Origin: Cryptomeria japonica | Lineage: Eukaryota; Streptophyta; Pinopsida; Cupressales; Cupressaceae | Assembly (NCBI RefSeq): GCF_030272615.1 | Contig: NC_081414.1 | Location: 765,808,483-765,872,482 of the forward strand | Direction of reading: 5' to 3' | Length of the DNA: 64,000 nucleotides | Shown: piece after piece, positions 33,536 through 45,477 of the stretch | Layout of the letters: the number at the start of each line of letters is the position of its first letter | Position numbering within the stretch: the first letter of the stretch is position 1 | Notes under the pieces: model-generated | What the model was told of the DNA's origin: nothing | Databases searched by the model: none | What the model saw: only the letters and a program-made list of their open reading frames with translations | Translations under genes and position numbers: made by a program

Positions 33536-34998
33536 CCATCCAAAGAGATCCATCTAGTATCATTATCCTTTAGAAGCTTGTTCCCATCAATTATTCCATC
33601 AGCAAAGTGTTGAAATTCTATAAATCGCTTGGGACTTCGACATAAGTATCAGTAGAGCTCTTTGATTAAAATTTCAATTTTTTTAACCAAAGCAAACTTG
33701 CTCAAAATTCCAAAAGCTAGATTCATTCTCTGAGCCATGCAGTGAATTGCAATAATGTATAGTGCAAATGAAGTTTCAATCTTTGTGCAAAGACCGTTCC
33801 TATGACCTTGCATTACTGAAGCTCCATCTGCTCCAACATAAACCAATTTTTTGGCTACTATCATGTCATCCATACCTCCAAATTCAATTAAACTTCTCTT
33901 TACTAGTTGAAATAAGTTTTCCGTTGTCGCACTCTCCTTCATTTTAGTAACATATAGTAGATTAGGTTGGTGGGTATGATTCTCTACAGTATAAACATGC
34001 ATGGATACCCATGAAGTATTGTTTATTGCCATAACTTCGTCTAAAGAAAATGCAATAAAGTTTGACTCTCTTATTTTTTCCTTTACATCTTCTTTTTCAA
34101 CCTCAGAAAGACAACTTGCCCATTCCCATCCACTGTTTTACTGACCAGTGTCTATTAGGATAGTTAGGAGCTTTCAAAAAGTGTAATAAACCACTAATTG
34201 ATGGGAAATCTATTATAGCACGCCCTCTACTCAAAATATAAAAAACAACACTTAACTGAACAACTTTTCCCAGTTGTTCTATTTGCATTGCTTTTCCAAA
34301 ACTAGCTTCAATAGAACCTTTAACTTTAGCAAGCTTCGTCTATATTTTCTCATGAAAATAATACTCTTCGACATTCCTCACATTCTTACATTCCTCCTTT
34401 GTTTTCCATCTTATCATTGATTTTTCAACCCCGCTTATCATTTGTTTTTCATCAACTTTACCCATATGCTTTTCTATGGTGTCAAATTTTAGCTGCAACA
34501 TAATTTCCTTGTTATGTTTCCAAGTGAAAATCTTACACCTACATTCTATTGGAGGCTCACCTTCAATTGGATTCTCCACTGGTTCAATGAATGGATAATT
34601 TGATGCCCAATTAATTTGAAAATTCCTCACTAACATATCCCACCCCCGATCCTTTTTTGATTGTGGTTCACCCTTTTTTGATATGGCTTTTCTTTTCCCC
34701 TTCTATGCATTATCATCAATGGCATTATCACCCAAGTCGATTATATCATGTCGGCTAACCTATGCATCTACCAGATAATCTTCTTCAAGATCATCCTGAT
34801 CTGAGATATCAAGTTCGCCACCATCTTCAACATGCGGTGTAGGTGGCGAATTTTGTACTTGTACTTGTGATGATGTACTTCTTGATTTTCACCATAATCT
34901 TTTCCAATGCCAAAGTATGAAGACAACGTTCTTCTTTTTGTTGGCCTCTCATGGACTTTCCCACATTCAGGTTTCCTACCCCTCTTCCTATTCGACAT
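33536..34998 (-). pseudogene. hAT/ZNF862-like transposase, N-terminal half
   Basis: Likely start MSNRKRGRKPECGKVHERPT at 34998. Next comes an acidic linker with a frameshift near 34870, then FQINWASNYPFIEP, CRCKIFTWKHNKEIMLQLKF and DTIEKHMGK, then the catalytic-domain segment YVGADGASVMQGHRNGLC (first catalytic D region), AIHCMAQRMNLAFG, and KDNDTRWISLDGP immediately before the copia insertion. The order and wording match plant proteins annotated as zinc finger protein 862-like, a hAT-derived group. Stops and shifts near 34330, 34140 and 34080 inactivate it. It continues at 27009. Confidence 0.75.
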
Positions 34999-36068
34999 CT
35001 CCAATGAAATAAAGGTTGCCAAAAAAATACCAATTTGTAGAAGAAGCAATAATATACTATAATTTATAATATATTTCATTGGCCCTATGACCTACAATCT
35101 AGATGTCTAGGGTCTGAATGTCCCCCCTGAGTCCTGAGTACTTGGCACTAATGAGTCGCCACTGAATATAAATGAACTCAACAATGCAAAAAAATATAGA
35201 TAAATTTAGAATAATATTATAACACTTCAAAAATATGATCGCTCACCTTTAGGTAACTAGCAGTCGTCAATGCAGTCAACAAAAATGATTTTCCTTGGTC
35301 TAAAACTTCACTATTGATCAAAATTTAGAGCCTAGAACTCACCAGATTGTGTTGAGATAGATCTAATCTTTGCATGTATTTATACCAATCTTTATATGGC
35401 GAATTCCACAAGAATTTTATATGGTATACAAATATAGTTGGTGATTATAGGTCATCCAAATAATTGGCGAATATAGGTCATCGAAATAATTGGCGAATAC
35501 AATATAGTTGGTGAAAGTTGGGGTGAATGGAGACACGTGTCAGCAAGATGTCGGGTGAATTGGGTCCTCCTCGCTAACAAATCTTCACATGCCTGTAGGC
35601 GAATTTATGGTCATCTATTAAGGCAACCTCAGAGAGTGTAGGTGAAAAAATAAAATTTACCATGTGTCCACCGTATATTGTATTGGCAAAATCATCTCAT
35701 AGAAACATTTAATTGCATAAAACATATGGCTATCAGGCCATGAAATTGATAATGTTTTGACGACATGGCCACCCCCATTCGGTACAAAATATTCACCATT
35801 TTCGAGGTCGCCGACGTGAAAAATTCGCCATTGGTTAATATTCGCCACTAAAGTAATCTTTGGCCATAACTCCTGATATCACATTGAGGTGATATCTTTC
35901 TCTCACACAATAGATGAAGCTATTGTGTTCTCAATATGGTGATATAGTTTATTAAGATAGATGAATTCCTCCCTAGCTAAAAGGGAGTGTTGAAAAAAAA
36001 TATGTAGCAACGGTCAGATAATTATTCCCTTGATCGTACTTCACTATATATGCACATTCTGTTCAATA
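34999..36068. other. 5' flank of the hAT-like gene
   Basis: No gene supported. It holds short direct repeats near 35428-35520 (AATTGGCGAATATAGGTCATC-like units), several GGCGAATT and GTGGCGA motifs between 35395 and 35860, and an imperfect inverted GATATCACATTGAGGTGATATC at 35873-35900. It ends at the target site of Tat element B. Confidence 0.5.
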
Positions 36069-36073
36069 GATCA
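36069..36073. other. Target-site duplication of Tat element B, left copy
   Basis: GATCA here and again at 54492-54496 directly after the other LTR. The perfect 5-bp match fixes the element's limits. Confidence 0.93.
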
Positions 36074-36857
36074 TGTATATGGTGAAAATGGATACAACAA
36101 TATTGAAAGGCTAAATGAATTCAACCACAAAACCCTAGCCTAACAACAACAAAGATCCACCATAACATATGAAGATTACCTAAGACAATGCAAATCAAAT
36201 GAAATCACAAAGATTATACCATCACATGTCCAATAGGGTTTGGATCTCCATTCTTTCTATCTCCATTGATCTTGCTTGATATATTTGCCCTCAGATTTTA
36301 TGTGTGCACAAGAGCTCAACAAAGAACGGAAATGTGGTTGCAAGTAGGATCACATATGAAAGTGCAAAGGCATAGTGTAGTCAATTGATCAAGTAGTTAG
36401 TTAGGGTCGATAATGAAGGAAGCATCTCCTTATATAGAAGACACTATATGAAATGGAGGGATAAGATTGAGAGGTGTAAAAGAGAAATGGTCGGCTATGA
36501 TTAGAGGGTAGGTAAAAGAAATAATAAAATAATGAGAGGGTAGGTAGTGTATGAATTAAGAGATGAATGACATGTGTCATAAGTGGAAAAGATTAATGAA
36601 TTAATTAAATAAATAAAGATTTATTTAATTAATAGAAGAAGTGGGATCAATTAAATAAATAAGATATTTATTTAATTTAGGAAAAGGATAATTTAAATTA
36701 ATAAATGTGTTTATTTAAATGAGAAATAAGGCTAGAAGAGGATAAATGAATTAACTAAATAAATAAAGAATTATTTAATTAATAGAAGAATTAGACTAAA
36801 GTAATTAAATAAATAAAGTATTTATTTAATTAGACATGACAATTTTAGGTGTCTACA
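36074..36857 (-). repeat. 3' LTR of Tat element B
   Basis: 784 bp, plus-strand ends TGTATATGG and GTGTCTACA. Contains the same series of AT-rich near-palindromes as the element A LTR (36595-36835). A purine tract (minus-strand AAAGAGGGGCAAAA, 36858-36871) adjoins it, confirming that this is the 3' LTR of a minus-strand element. Confidence 0.92.
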
Positions 36858-36871
36858 TTTTGCCCCTCTTT
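36858..36871 (-). other. Polypurine tract of Tat element B
   Basis: Minus strand reads AAAGAGGGGCAAAA directly before the 3' LTR, the expected plus-strand cDNA primer. Confidence 0.85.
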
Positions 36872-37380
36872 GAGATAATGCAGCTTGTCGCGTTGTTTCA
36901 AAGAAGATAATATGAACTGATACAAAGTTGCCCCAATATGGGAATGATATGCCCCCTCAAGAGATTGGATGAAAATGTGTGAAAAGATCACAAAAAATGT
37001 CTCGATAAGAAAGAAAGGCTAGAAAGGACTGACCAAATATGATAGAGTGACAGAGTCACGAGATAATGAAGACTGACTCGGGAAATGAGGGCTAGGGCTA
37101 GGGCTAGGGCAGTCTATAAGATAGACCACAAGGGTAATACATCCTCATTGTCATCCACACATCCAAGAGATCAGAGTGCAGAGTGAGAATAGAGCAGTAG
37201 CAGTCATCAGCGATGGCATTGGTGCATAGATTCGATCGCGTTCGCTGATTTCAGAGGCCAACAGATGCAGGAGAGCCAGTAAGTACTGCAAAACCTCCTT
37301 GTACTTTGCCACATGAAATATTGTCATTAATGCATGTTAGGTGGCACATTTAATGCACTTTTAGATAATGTCAAAAAATG
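36872..37380 (-). other. 3' noncoding region of Tat element B
   Basis: No ORF supported. A GGGCTA hexamer is repeated four times near 37088-37110. Nothing else recognised. Confidence 0.5.
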
Positions 37381-37660
37381 TCAAAAACGTCAAGGTGCAT
37401 CTACGTTGGTGCCAGGCGCATCTAGGTTGGCTAGGCGTGTCTGTGTTTGTGCCAGACATGTCTGTGCCGAAAAAAGCATCTATGTCAAATGCGAGTGCAT
37501 CTGCATTGTGCAGGTGCGTCTGTGCTGTGTGGGCACGTCTGTGCAGAGTAGGCACGTTTGTGCAGAGCATAGGCACGTCTATGTATTTCAGGCGCGTCTG
37601 TGCAGAGCAGGCACGTTTATGCAATATGTAAGCGCGTTTATGTCATGAAGGCGTGTTTGT
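37381..37660 (+). repeat. Inverted GCGTCTGTG-type array in the 3' region
   Basis: Plus strand repeats GCGYGTCTGTG or GGCACGTCTGTG about every 20-25 bases (around 37425-37640). This is the leader array motif in the opposite orientation relative to the element: leader arrays show CACAGACGC on the plus strand, this one shows GTCTGTG. It lies upstream of, and in the same sense as, the PMD ORF. Confidence 0.75.
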
Positions 37661-37792
37661 GTCAAAAAATGTGCATTTATATCTTCTAGGGGAAATCGGT
37701 AGTTCTGTGATGAACATACGTTGTCGATTGGATAAGCTGCTGAGAGGATACACTCAAGCAGGTCCTCTAGGGAAGATAAGGATAGATCAAGG

Positions 37793-38085
37793 CACTTTGT
37801 GATGAACAGTGAGTACCAAGACATAGTACTTTGTGATGAACAGGGAGTACTAAAAAGAGCAACACTTTGTGATGAATACAAAGTGCAAATATGAGCAGCA
37901 CTTTGTGATGAACAGGGACTGCAAAACATGTAGTACATTGTGATGAACAAGGAGTACCACTAGGATCCATAGCAACACTTTGTGATGAATAGTGAATGCC
38001 ACTAGGATAAAAGAAACACTTTGTGATGAACAGTGAGTGTCACTAGGATAATAAGCAGCATTTTGTGATGAATAGTGAATGCCAT
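37793..38085 (+). repeat. Minisatellite of about eight 36-42-bp units upstream of the PMD ORF
   Basis: Units begin CTTTGTGATGAACAGNGAGTR; starts near 37794, 37831, 37866, 37902, 37937, 37975, 38016 and 38057. The array ends about 45 bp before the first PMD ATG. A phrase of the same kind (TTTGTGATGAGTTACCAA) also occurs in the LTRs of element C. Confidence 0.85.
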
Positions 38086-38130
38086 TTTGATTGACACAGT
38101 TGATTTGCTTGACTATAGGAGTATCTACCT

Positions 38131-38853
38131 ATGCTAGAGTCACGGGAGAGATTCCCATCAACTCAGAGGTTACGACCAAAGCTGACATTCGAGGACCGAG
38201 CTGCTATTGAGGTTATGGGTTTGAGATATATTATGTATGTGCCTGAGTTTCAGGTGAACATGGGTTTGCTGACTGCTTTAGCTGAGAGATGGCACTTAGA
38301 GACTTGTACGTTTCATTTGCCGATGGGTGAGATGATAGTCACCTTAGAGGATGTATATAGGATTCTGAGGATACCGATCGATGGGGAGTTGATACCCTAT
38401 GATCGAGATGGAGATAGGGAGGCACTGAGATAAGTGTTCTGGGATCCAGGACTGGAGATGAGGTCAGGACATGTCGCCTGGGACACCATGATAGCAACAG
38501 GACTGGCGCTACCAGCAGTGCTAGGAGGAGTGATTAGTGGGTTCCTGTGTCCAGATAGGGCGACACGAGGGTTGGCTGTGGGCTGGGGGAGCACCTTAGA
38601 GACACTAGTGACACAACATAGCAGATATGCCTGGGGATCGTGCATGCTGGCACACTTGTACTATGAGCTTCATCAGCTTGTATATCATGGATCCGTAGGA
38701 TTGGGCTGCAGAGTGACATTATTGCAGGTGTGGGCATATGAGCATCTGCCAGTGACACGACCGATACATTTCAAAGGCAAGGGTCATGGACACAACTTTG
38801 TGCACTTGTATGATATGATTACCTCACAGCCACAGATTGGCAAGTTGGAGCAC
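38131..38853 (+). pseudogene. Plant mobile domain (PMD) ORF, N-terminal part
   Basis: Starts MLESRERFPSTQRLRPKL. The conserved block LTALAERWHLETCTFHLPMG with EMIVTLEDVYRILRIPIDGE is the signature of the plant mobile domain (aminotransferase-like, MAIN/PP7-long-form family). One TAA at 38431-38433 interrupts the frame; then FWDPGLEMRSGHVAWDT and LLQVWAYEHLPVTRP continue the domain. The ORF is cut by element C after GKLEH. It runs opposite to the retrotransposon's own genes. PMD proteins are known both as host silencing factors and as parts of transposons; here the location inside element B argues for the latter. Confidence 0.82.
38849..38853. other. Target-site duplication of element C, left copy
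   Basis: AGCAC, repeated at 46637-46641 just after the other LTR. The PMD frame resumes correctly after the second copy. Confidence 0.93.
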
Positions 38854-39998
38854 TGTTGGCATTTTTGATGTTTATGTTGTGATTGTCATTGATGGACACA
38901 CACTTGTATTGAGATCCCCTTTATATGTATGAGCTCATGCTCAACTGGTATGTTGTTTTCTAGTCTTTAGACTAGTAGTGATTTTGTAGAATGTGTTTCC
39001 CAGTCTGAAGCGGCATGTCGACCCCAAGCGGTTCGCAGATCACAAGCGATATGAGGGTGCAAAGCGGCACAACACATTCTTACTAGTCTTCATTTTTGTC
39101 AAACCGGCAACTGGTATTTTGTATGAACCAGTAATACTCTGTGATGAGTTACCAACCAGCATTTTGTGATGAGTTACCAATCCACCGATTGTTTGACGGT
39201 GCCGACACATTAATGGTGATTCCTATGTCGTGTTACTAAGTATGTCTAGGTTCATTGAACCTAGGAAATTGTAAAGAAATCCTATTGGACCGACATGAAA
39301 TCAGATTCCTTTAAAAGGACATCATGTCTGGGGTTTTAGGTTGTTGCAAAAAGGATTAATGTTGAGCTAGGGTTTAAGGTTGATGTTGAGTTGTTGGAAG
39401 AGCGATCTTATTTGAGAAGATCGAGTTGTAACTGAGAGAGAGATAGAGAAGACTAAAGTAATGCTAGAATGCATTAGCTGTGAGCAATACTGGATCTAAC
39501 CAAGCAGTTTGTGCTATTAGATAGATCAAACACTTGTTGATTACTCACATCTTTAACAAGTCAGTAGCCCCTAACCGGGTAGGCCTCAAAGCCTTTGTAA
39601 AATCCTCTAATAAGGTGGTTCACACATGTGAATCTAAAATCCTCTAACAAGGTAGTCTTTAATCGGACTTATCTCCTAACAGAGATTGAGATTCCTAACA
39701 GGATTTGTTCTGGTGAAGAACATTGTAAGACCTTAACCGGTCTGGTTTCTATTCTACAGATAGTGACTTGTGAGTTCCATCTCATCGTGGTTTTTCCTAG
39801 TTGGGTTTCCACGTCAAATATCTTGTGTTATGATTGTATTGCTTTTGTGGGTGAATGTTTTATTCGCATTTTGGTTTATATGTGTGGTAACCGGTTTGAC
39901 TGTCAGACTGCTTTACCAGTTTATCTTTAGACTGTGTAAGTGTTTTAGTGCAAAGATTTTTGGCATACTAATTCACCCCCCCCTCTTAGTATTCATCA
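38854..39998 (+). repeat. 5' LTR of element C
   Basis: 1,145 bp, TGTTGGCATTTTTGATG to ATTCATCA. It differs from the right LTR only at scattered positions, mostly C/T and A/G. Contains AAGCGGCA and CCGGT motifs and short CTAACAAGGT repeats near 39600-39700. Confidence 0.93.
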
Positions 39999-40000
39999 AT

Positions 40001-40013
40001 TGGTATCAGAGCC
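40001..40013 (+). other. Primer-binding site of element C
   Basis: TGGTATCAGAGCC two bases after the LTR, initiator-Met tRNA type. Confidence 0.93.
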
Positions 40014-40048
40014 AACCTCTCTATAAGTTTAACCACTTGGAAAGAGAT

Positions 40049-41326
40049 ATGGGGGAATACACCTTGAGGGAACTTACTCAATGGCTCACTAAGTTTGAGC
40101 AAGCCTATGATGATCTTATGGCCAAATACAAGGCATCTCAAGAAAAAAGAAGAGAACATGCAAAAAAGCTGATGGAACTATCTAAAAGTAGTTCTGAAGA
40201 TGAAGCTAACATGGAAGCTATGATTGCTGAAGTGAATAAGTTGAATGATTCAAACTCCAATCTAAGAAAGGAGTTGGAAGGACTGACTATTTGGTTCAGT
40301 CAAGAGCTTGAGAACTGGAGAAAAGGTGAAGATCTGGTAAAAGACAGAGATCATGAGATCTCTAAGTTGAAACATGAGATTAGTGCACTAACTGCTCATC
40401 TTCATGAGAGTAGAATGGAAAAACAAGACATGCAAGGAGAACTGAACATTGCCATCTCTGAAAATGCATGTCTTATGGAGACAAACACTGCTATTTCCAA
40501 AGAACTCTTTGAGTCAAAGGAAATACTTGCTAAGTTTGGCAAAAGTACAGTCAAGCTAGAGCAAAAGCTTGAGTCATCTAGACCGGTAAAGAATACCAAT
40601 GGTCTTGGTTTTTCTGGACATGAGGAAGGAGAATCCTTAGGAACAAATGCTGAAGCATCAAAGAAGCAACTGACACTCAAAGGAAAAGGTAAGCAAAAAT
40701 TCAAACCTGTTTGCTTTAACTGTCTTAAAGAAGGACACACTGCCAATGTATGTAGGAGCAAAGCCAACAATAATTTTCCTTATTTTATCAATAATGTACC
40801 TAGATTCAATAAGTTCAATGGTCATTGTTATGCATGCAACAAGTTTGGGCATAGAGCATTTGAATGCAGGTCTGTAGTGGATAACACTAGAAGATATCCT
40901 TAGAGGACCCAAGGAACTGGTCCTGAATCTTTTATGAACCGAAACCACAACTGGTTTAATGACTTCAATCATCAATCAAGAAGCGGTGGTCATCAAGCGG
41001 CAACCAGATGGAGAGAAAGTTGTATGATCTGTCATGGTCATGGTCACACTGCTGCAACATGTAGAAGGAAGAATGGAAACATGTACAATGGACCTTGGAG
41101 AGCACCTGGACTTGTTTGCTATCACTGCAGCAAATCGGGTCACATTGCAAGATTCTACAGAAGTAGAAAAATTATATCCGATGATATACCGGTCACTTAG
41201 GAAGGAGAAATAGATGTTGAAAAAGTTCAAGGAGACATGAAGAAAACATGGAAGAAGAAACCAACAATGTCGAAAGAGGAATTGGTTTCTGCACCTAGTG
41301 TGGAAATATCGGAACCGGCAAACTAA
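40049..41326 (+). pseudogene. Element C gag-like protein with coiled coil and four zinc knuckles
   Basis: From ATG 40049 (MGEYTLRELTQWLTKFEQAY), 425 codons in one frame with TAG stops at 40901 and 41198, ending at TAA 41324-41326. The first 210 residues are a Lys/Glu-rich coiled coil (KKLMELSKSSSEDEANMEAM, HEISALTAHLHESRMEKQ). Then come zinc knuckles CFNCLKEGHTANVC, CYACNKFGHRAFEC and CMICHGHGHTAATC, and CYHCSKSGHIARFY with its last Cys replaced by Tyr. A usual copia capsid domain is not evident; the coiled coil may replace it. Role inferred: RNA binding and packaging. Confidence 0.75.
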
Positions 41327-41769
41327 GCCTCAAAGGCTTAGGGGGAGCAAATAGAAAAAAGCTTTCGAACCCCCGGTTAACACCGGTAAAAGATCTTAAC
41401 CGATATGCTACACCTGTCGCTTGGCAGAAGACCGGAAACGGTAAAAAGGCAAATTAGGGTTTACACCTTAATAGAGGAGCATTAATGATGGTAGGTGAGA
41501 GACATGTATAAATTCATTTTTCAAATTATTTCTCACTATCTATTTTCGAGCAAAGAAAAGTTTTCAAGTGCAGAGCAAAGAAAAGATGATTTGTGCTTAG
41601 ATTTCAAGAAATTGGATAACTTTGAAAGAGATTCAAATCTAGTTTGCAAGCGGTAGTGGAGAACTCAAAGCGGTAATTTGACATCTAACGGAGAGCGAAG
41701 TAAAGTAGAATTAGGAAGCCCTAAATTCTTATTTGAAAGGTATTTTTCGTGTTCTTGAAATACTCTTCA

Positions 41770-44700
41770 ATGGCTTTTGCATCTCATACCAGATCAAGCA
41801 CATCCATTGAGTCAGAAAGTTTTATTTAGAGGAAGTCCAAGTATAATGCTTTGTCACAAGTTCTAGCTGGAGTCATAGTCGAAGAAGGAATTTCAGACTA
41901 TATTGATTGCAAGATAGAAGACCTAGGGTCCTTAGCCATTCATACTCAATTAGGTCTATTTTGCAGAAAGGACAAAAGGATCAAACCGGAGTTCAGTATC
42001 TTAGAGAAGAAGAAACTCCATAATGCGGTATATTTTCTGGAAGACTTCATAGAGGATCACATCAGGATCATCTTGAGTAGAGTCCATGGTGACAAGATGT
42101 ACCTGGAGAGAACACATGATATCACACCTAAGGCAATTCATGCAGTCACTGGTTTCTGCAACACAGGGGAAGTGCCAGCCCTAAGAATGGTAAGCAAAAT
42201 GGAAATGACCAAGCTCACCAGTTCGACAAGTGATTCACGAGGTATGACAGTTAATCCTATCAAGGATGAACTGGTAAAATACGCCTGCATGGTGATAGGC
42301 TACAAAACATTCTCAGCTAGCAAGATTAATTTTGTATCTGCTGCAGCGGTAAATGCCACTTACCGGATGATTATAGAGGATAAATCATTTGACTTATGCA
42401 CCGGTATGCAAAGGCAACTCCTGTTAAATATTAAGGCAATCAAAAAGGACAATTCACTGAGATTTAAGTTTGGACAACTACTGGTAGGGTTGTTTTTCTA
42501 TTTCCAAGGCTACTTTCTGGGTGTAGGAGATGTCCAGTGGTCCCCTAACCAACCGGTAACCAAGTAGATAAAGGAAAGTGTGCAAGCCATTGGAACCGGC
42601 TACCCTGAGATACTGAACAAATACTTTGATGAGTTCAGAAGAAAGATGAGTCAGAGGGTACGAATCTCAGGTGACATAGTGAAGAAGTATGAAGATGACA
42701 TCTGTTTCACTATTTAGGTGGACAAATGTCTAATGGAGGCTGTTGAGCCTAGAATGGAGGAAGTGGAGCCTATGGGCTATGAGGTCATGTTTGACATGCT
42801 GGAAGGGTATGCTTCAACCCTTATTGCCTCGCCTCTTGATCCAAAGGCTAAGCAAACTGAAACCTACTTGGAGAGGATCACACCGGTTGAAGAACCATCG
42901 GTGAAGAAGGGAAAAGAACCGGCAGCTAAGAAAGCTAAGGCAGTGCCTGCAGCATCAACACCTGCTACCACTACGACTCCAAGAGTGACCAAGCGATCAC
43001 CGGCAAAGAAGAAACCGGAGGTAACACCGGCAAAATTCTTCAAAAGAAAGAGGAAGACTAAGGCAAATGAATTGGACTCCGAAGAAACTAAGTCTGATGA
43101 ACAGCCAAAGAAGGCTAGACAGACCAAGAAGATGAAGAAGAATGAACCGGCAACATCTGCACTGGTAAATATAGATATCTCCTCTTACAAACCTTTGACA
43201 TATTGTCAAAGAACAGTAAAGAATATTAGGAGAAAGTTACTTCATGATTTAATAGATTATTATGATGAATTCAATAGTGAAGAAAAATATGAAGTACTGC
43301 AGGAAATCATTCTTTATTTATGTAAAAATGACTGATCACCATCAGAGATTAAATCTCAGACACCGGATTCATTATTTAAAGCATTGGATAACAAATGGCA
43401 CATTGCCATTGAAAAGGAACAAGAGATTAGGGAGAAAGTTTTTGCACAGTACTTCCCCGAACTCTCAAATTCAGAATTATTTGATGTATTGGATCAAAAT
43501 AAAGGTCTCTTCTTCACAAGGAGAAGAAGACTCTGGTTGTTGGAGGGGAGAGTTGATGATGTAGAAAAGGATACACATCAACACATGGCCCATGCTATCA
43601 ACTTTCACAAAGCTCGAATGGCCAACCTCCAAGCGGAAAAGGAACCGGTTATTTCCAAACTGAATGAGGTTTTTGATGAGGAAGGAAAACTGGTGGAGGA
43701 ACCAATCGACACCATAGATGTCGATGCCCTGGATATAGAAGATGTCACTCAAGACATACCTTCTGAGGGAATTGAACAAGGGCAATAGGCCAATCAGGGT
43801 GGTGAACAAGTTGTGGACACATAGCAAGCAGCAAAAGAACAAGAAGAGAAAAAGAAGAAGGATGAAGATGAGAAACAGAAAAAAGAGGAAGAGAAGAGAA
43901 AAGAGGAAGAGGAGAAAAGAAAAGATGAAGAGAAGAAGAAGCAAGAAGAAGAAAGGAAGAAGAAAGAAGAAGAGGACAAGGAAGAAAAGAAGAAGAAGGA
44001 AGAAGAAGAAAAGAGAAAGAAGGAAGAGGAAGAAAAGAAGAAGAAAGAAGAGGAGAAGAAGAAGAAGGAAGAGGAAGAGAAGAACAAGGAAGAGGAAGAG
44101 AAGAAGAAAAAGGAAGAGGAAGAGAAGAAGAAGAGGGAAGAAGAAGAAAAGGAAGAGCAGAAGAGGAGAGCAGAGGAGAAGAAAAAGGCAGAGGAAGACA
44201 AGGAAGAAGATAAGAGAAGAGAAGCGGAAAAAAAGAAAACTGAAGAAGCCAAGGAACGAGAAGTGGCAAAAAGCTCTCAGGTGGAGACTCCGAAGGCAAC
44301 CGGTAGTCAACCCTCACTGGTTGATCTCTCTAGTCCTATCGATCTCCAATCTACAAGTGAGTCGGAGCTTATGCAGAGCATCAAGGTTGCTCAAGAGCGC
44401 CTTGAGATCATTCATAGGAAAAAGGAACAAGACATCATTCAGGAAGCTGTAGACACACTTACCGGTTTAATCCATGGTACTAATCTTCCTGACACTAATT
44501 CATCACTAGCACAACTCAAACTTCTGTGTACTATAGTGGATGATCAGGTGCAGGGTCTAGAAGAAGCAATAGAGGCCAATGTAAAGAAAGAGCACCAAAA
44601 GGCTCTTAATGTTTCTCTCGTGAAGAAATTAAATGAGCTTAGGACTGAACTGTTAAAGGATCAAAAGGACATAAGGAGTGCCTTGGATGAGGGAAACTTA

Positions 44701-45147
44701 CTACTTAGCAAAATCTGTCAACCTCATCTGTTCTGTGATGATGTGCTAGCCAAGAAGCAACATCTTCAAATGGACTTACAGTCCTACTTAAGCACATTCA
44801 AGACTCCTTACGACTCCTTTGTAGCATATGGGCAAACCGTTCACCGGTTCCAAATCCAGTTAGCCAAGATAGAGAAAGAGATCAGCACAAGGTCTAGGGA
44901 TTTGTAAGAGCTTCAACTGGTATTACTTCCAGGACTGCAAATTCTCCAGAAATGCTATCTAAACCTGGATGCCCTGACAGTCACACAAGAATTGAGCACA
45001 ATAGATGCCATGGAGGAACAGGTATCACAAATGCAGACAAAGAAGGAAGTGGTGACTTCCCTACTTGAGTCCTGGTCTTTTTCCATGAAACAAATTTTGC
45101 AAGACTATAAAGTGGTTTTTGACAAGTATTATTCATTATTGTCATAA
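41770..45147 (+). pseudogene. Element C 1,125-codon frame of unknown function with charged single helix
   Basis: Begins MAFASHTRSSTSIESESFI and ends KYYSLLS at TAA 45145-45147. The whole span is in one frame; damage is limited to stops at 41827, 42565, 42715, 43333, 43786, 43822 and 44905, mostly TAG, with no indel. Residues about 20-315 form a globular domain (ITPKAIHAVTGFCNTGEVPA, KFGQLLVGLFFYFQGYFLGV), loosely like the putative plant transposon proteins. Residues 370-460 are basic with AKK/PAKK repeats, a likely nuclear signal. Residues about 685-833 are almost only E, K, R, D and Q, predicted to be a continuous charged helix. The C-terminal 290 residues are a further helical region. No envelope-like membrane segment is seen. 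I do not recognise the protein. Confidence 0.75.
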
Positions 45148-45477
45148 ACTCTTTTATATATATATGGAAATAGGTTTTTCAGCGGTACTTTGTCATTGTT
45201 GGCAAAGGGGGAGAAGTATATGGTTTTAAAATTTTGAAACTTTGATATATCAGGGGAGAAGTATATCCGAGGGAGAAGTATCTGTTTTGAAATTTTGATA
45301 TATGTTGTGATATATGCTATATGCTCTGATGATTATGCTCTGAATGCAAAATTGCTATACACTCTGTTGATTAAGGGATAGTATATATGCTTAGGGGGAG
45401 CAATTTTGTTAATGAAAAGTTTTTGTTGTAAAACACTTAGATGTCAAAATTTTATTTTCCTAAGTGTTGCCATCAAT

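Noticed and set aside
39628-39930. 100-residue ORF in the left LTR of element C, repeated at 46267-46569
   Set aside because: Lies within LTR sequence in both places, so it is LTR duplication and not an independent gene.
43477-44317. Long minus-strand ORFs rich in Leu, Phe and Ser opposite the charged-helix region
   Set aside because: They are the complement of the GAAGAAG purine run of element C; the composition follows from the repeat and there is no membrane-protein logic.
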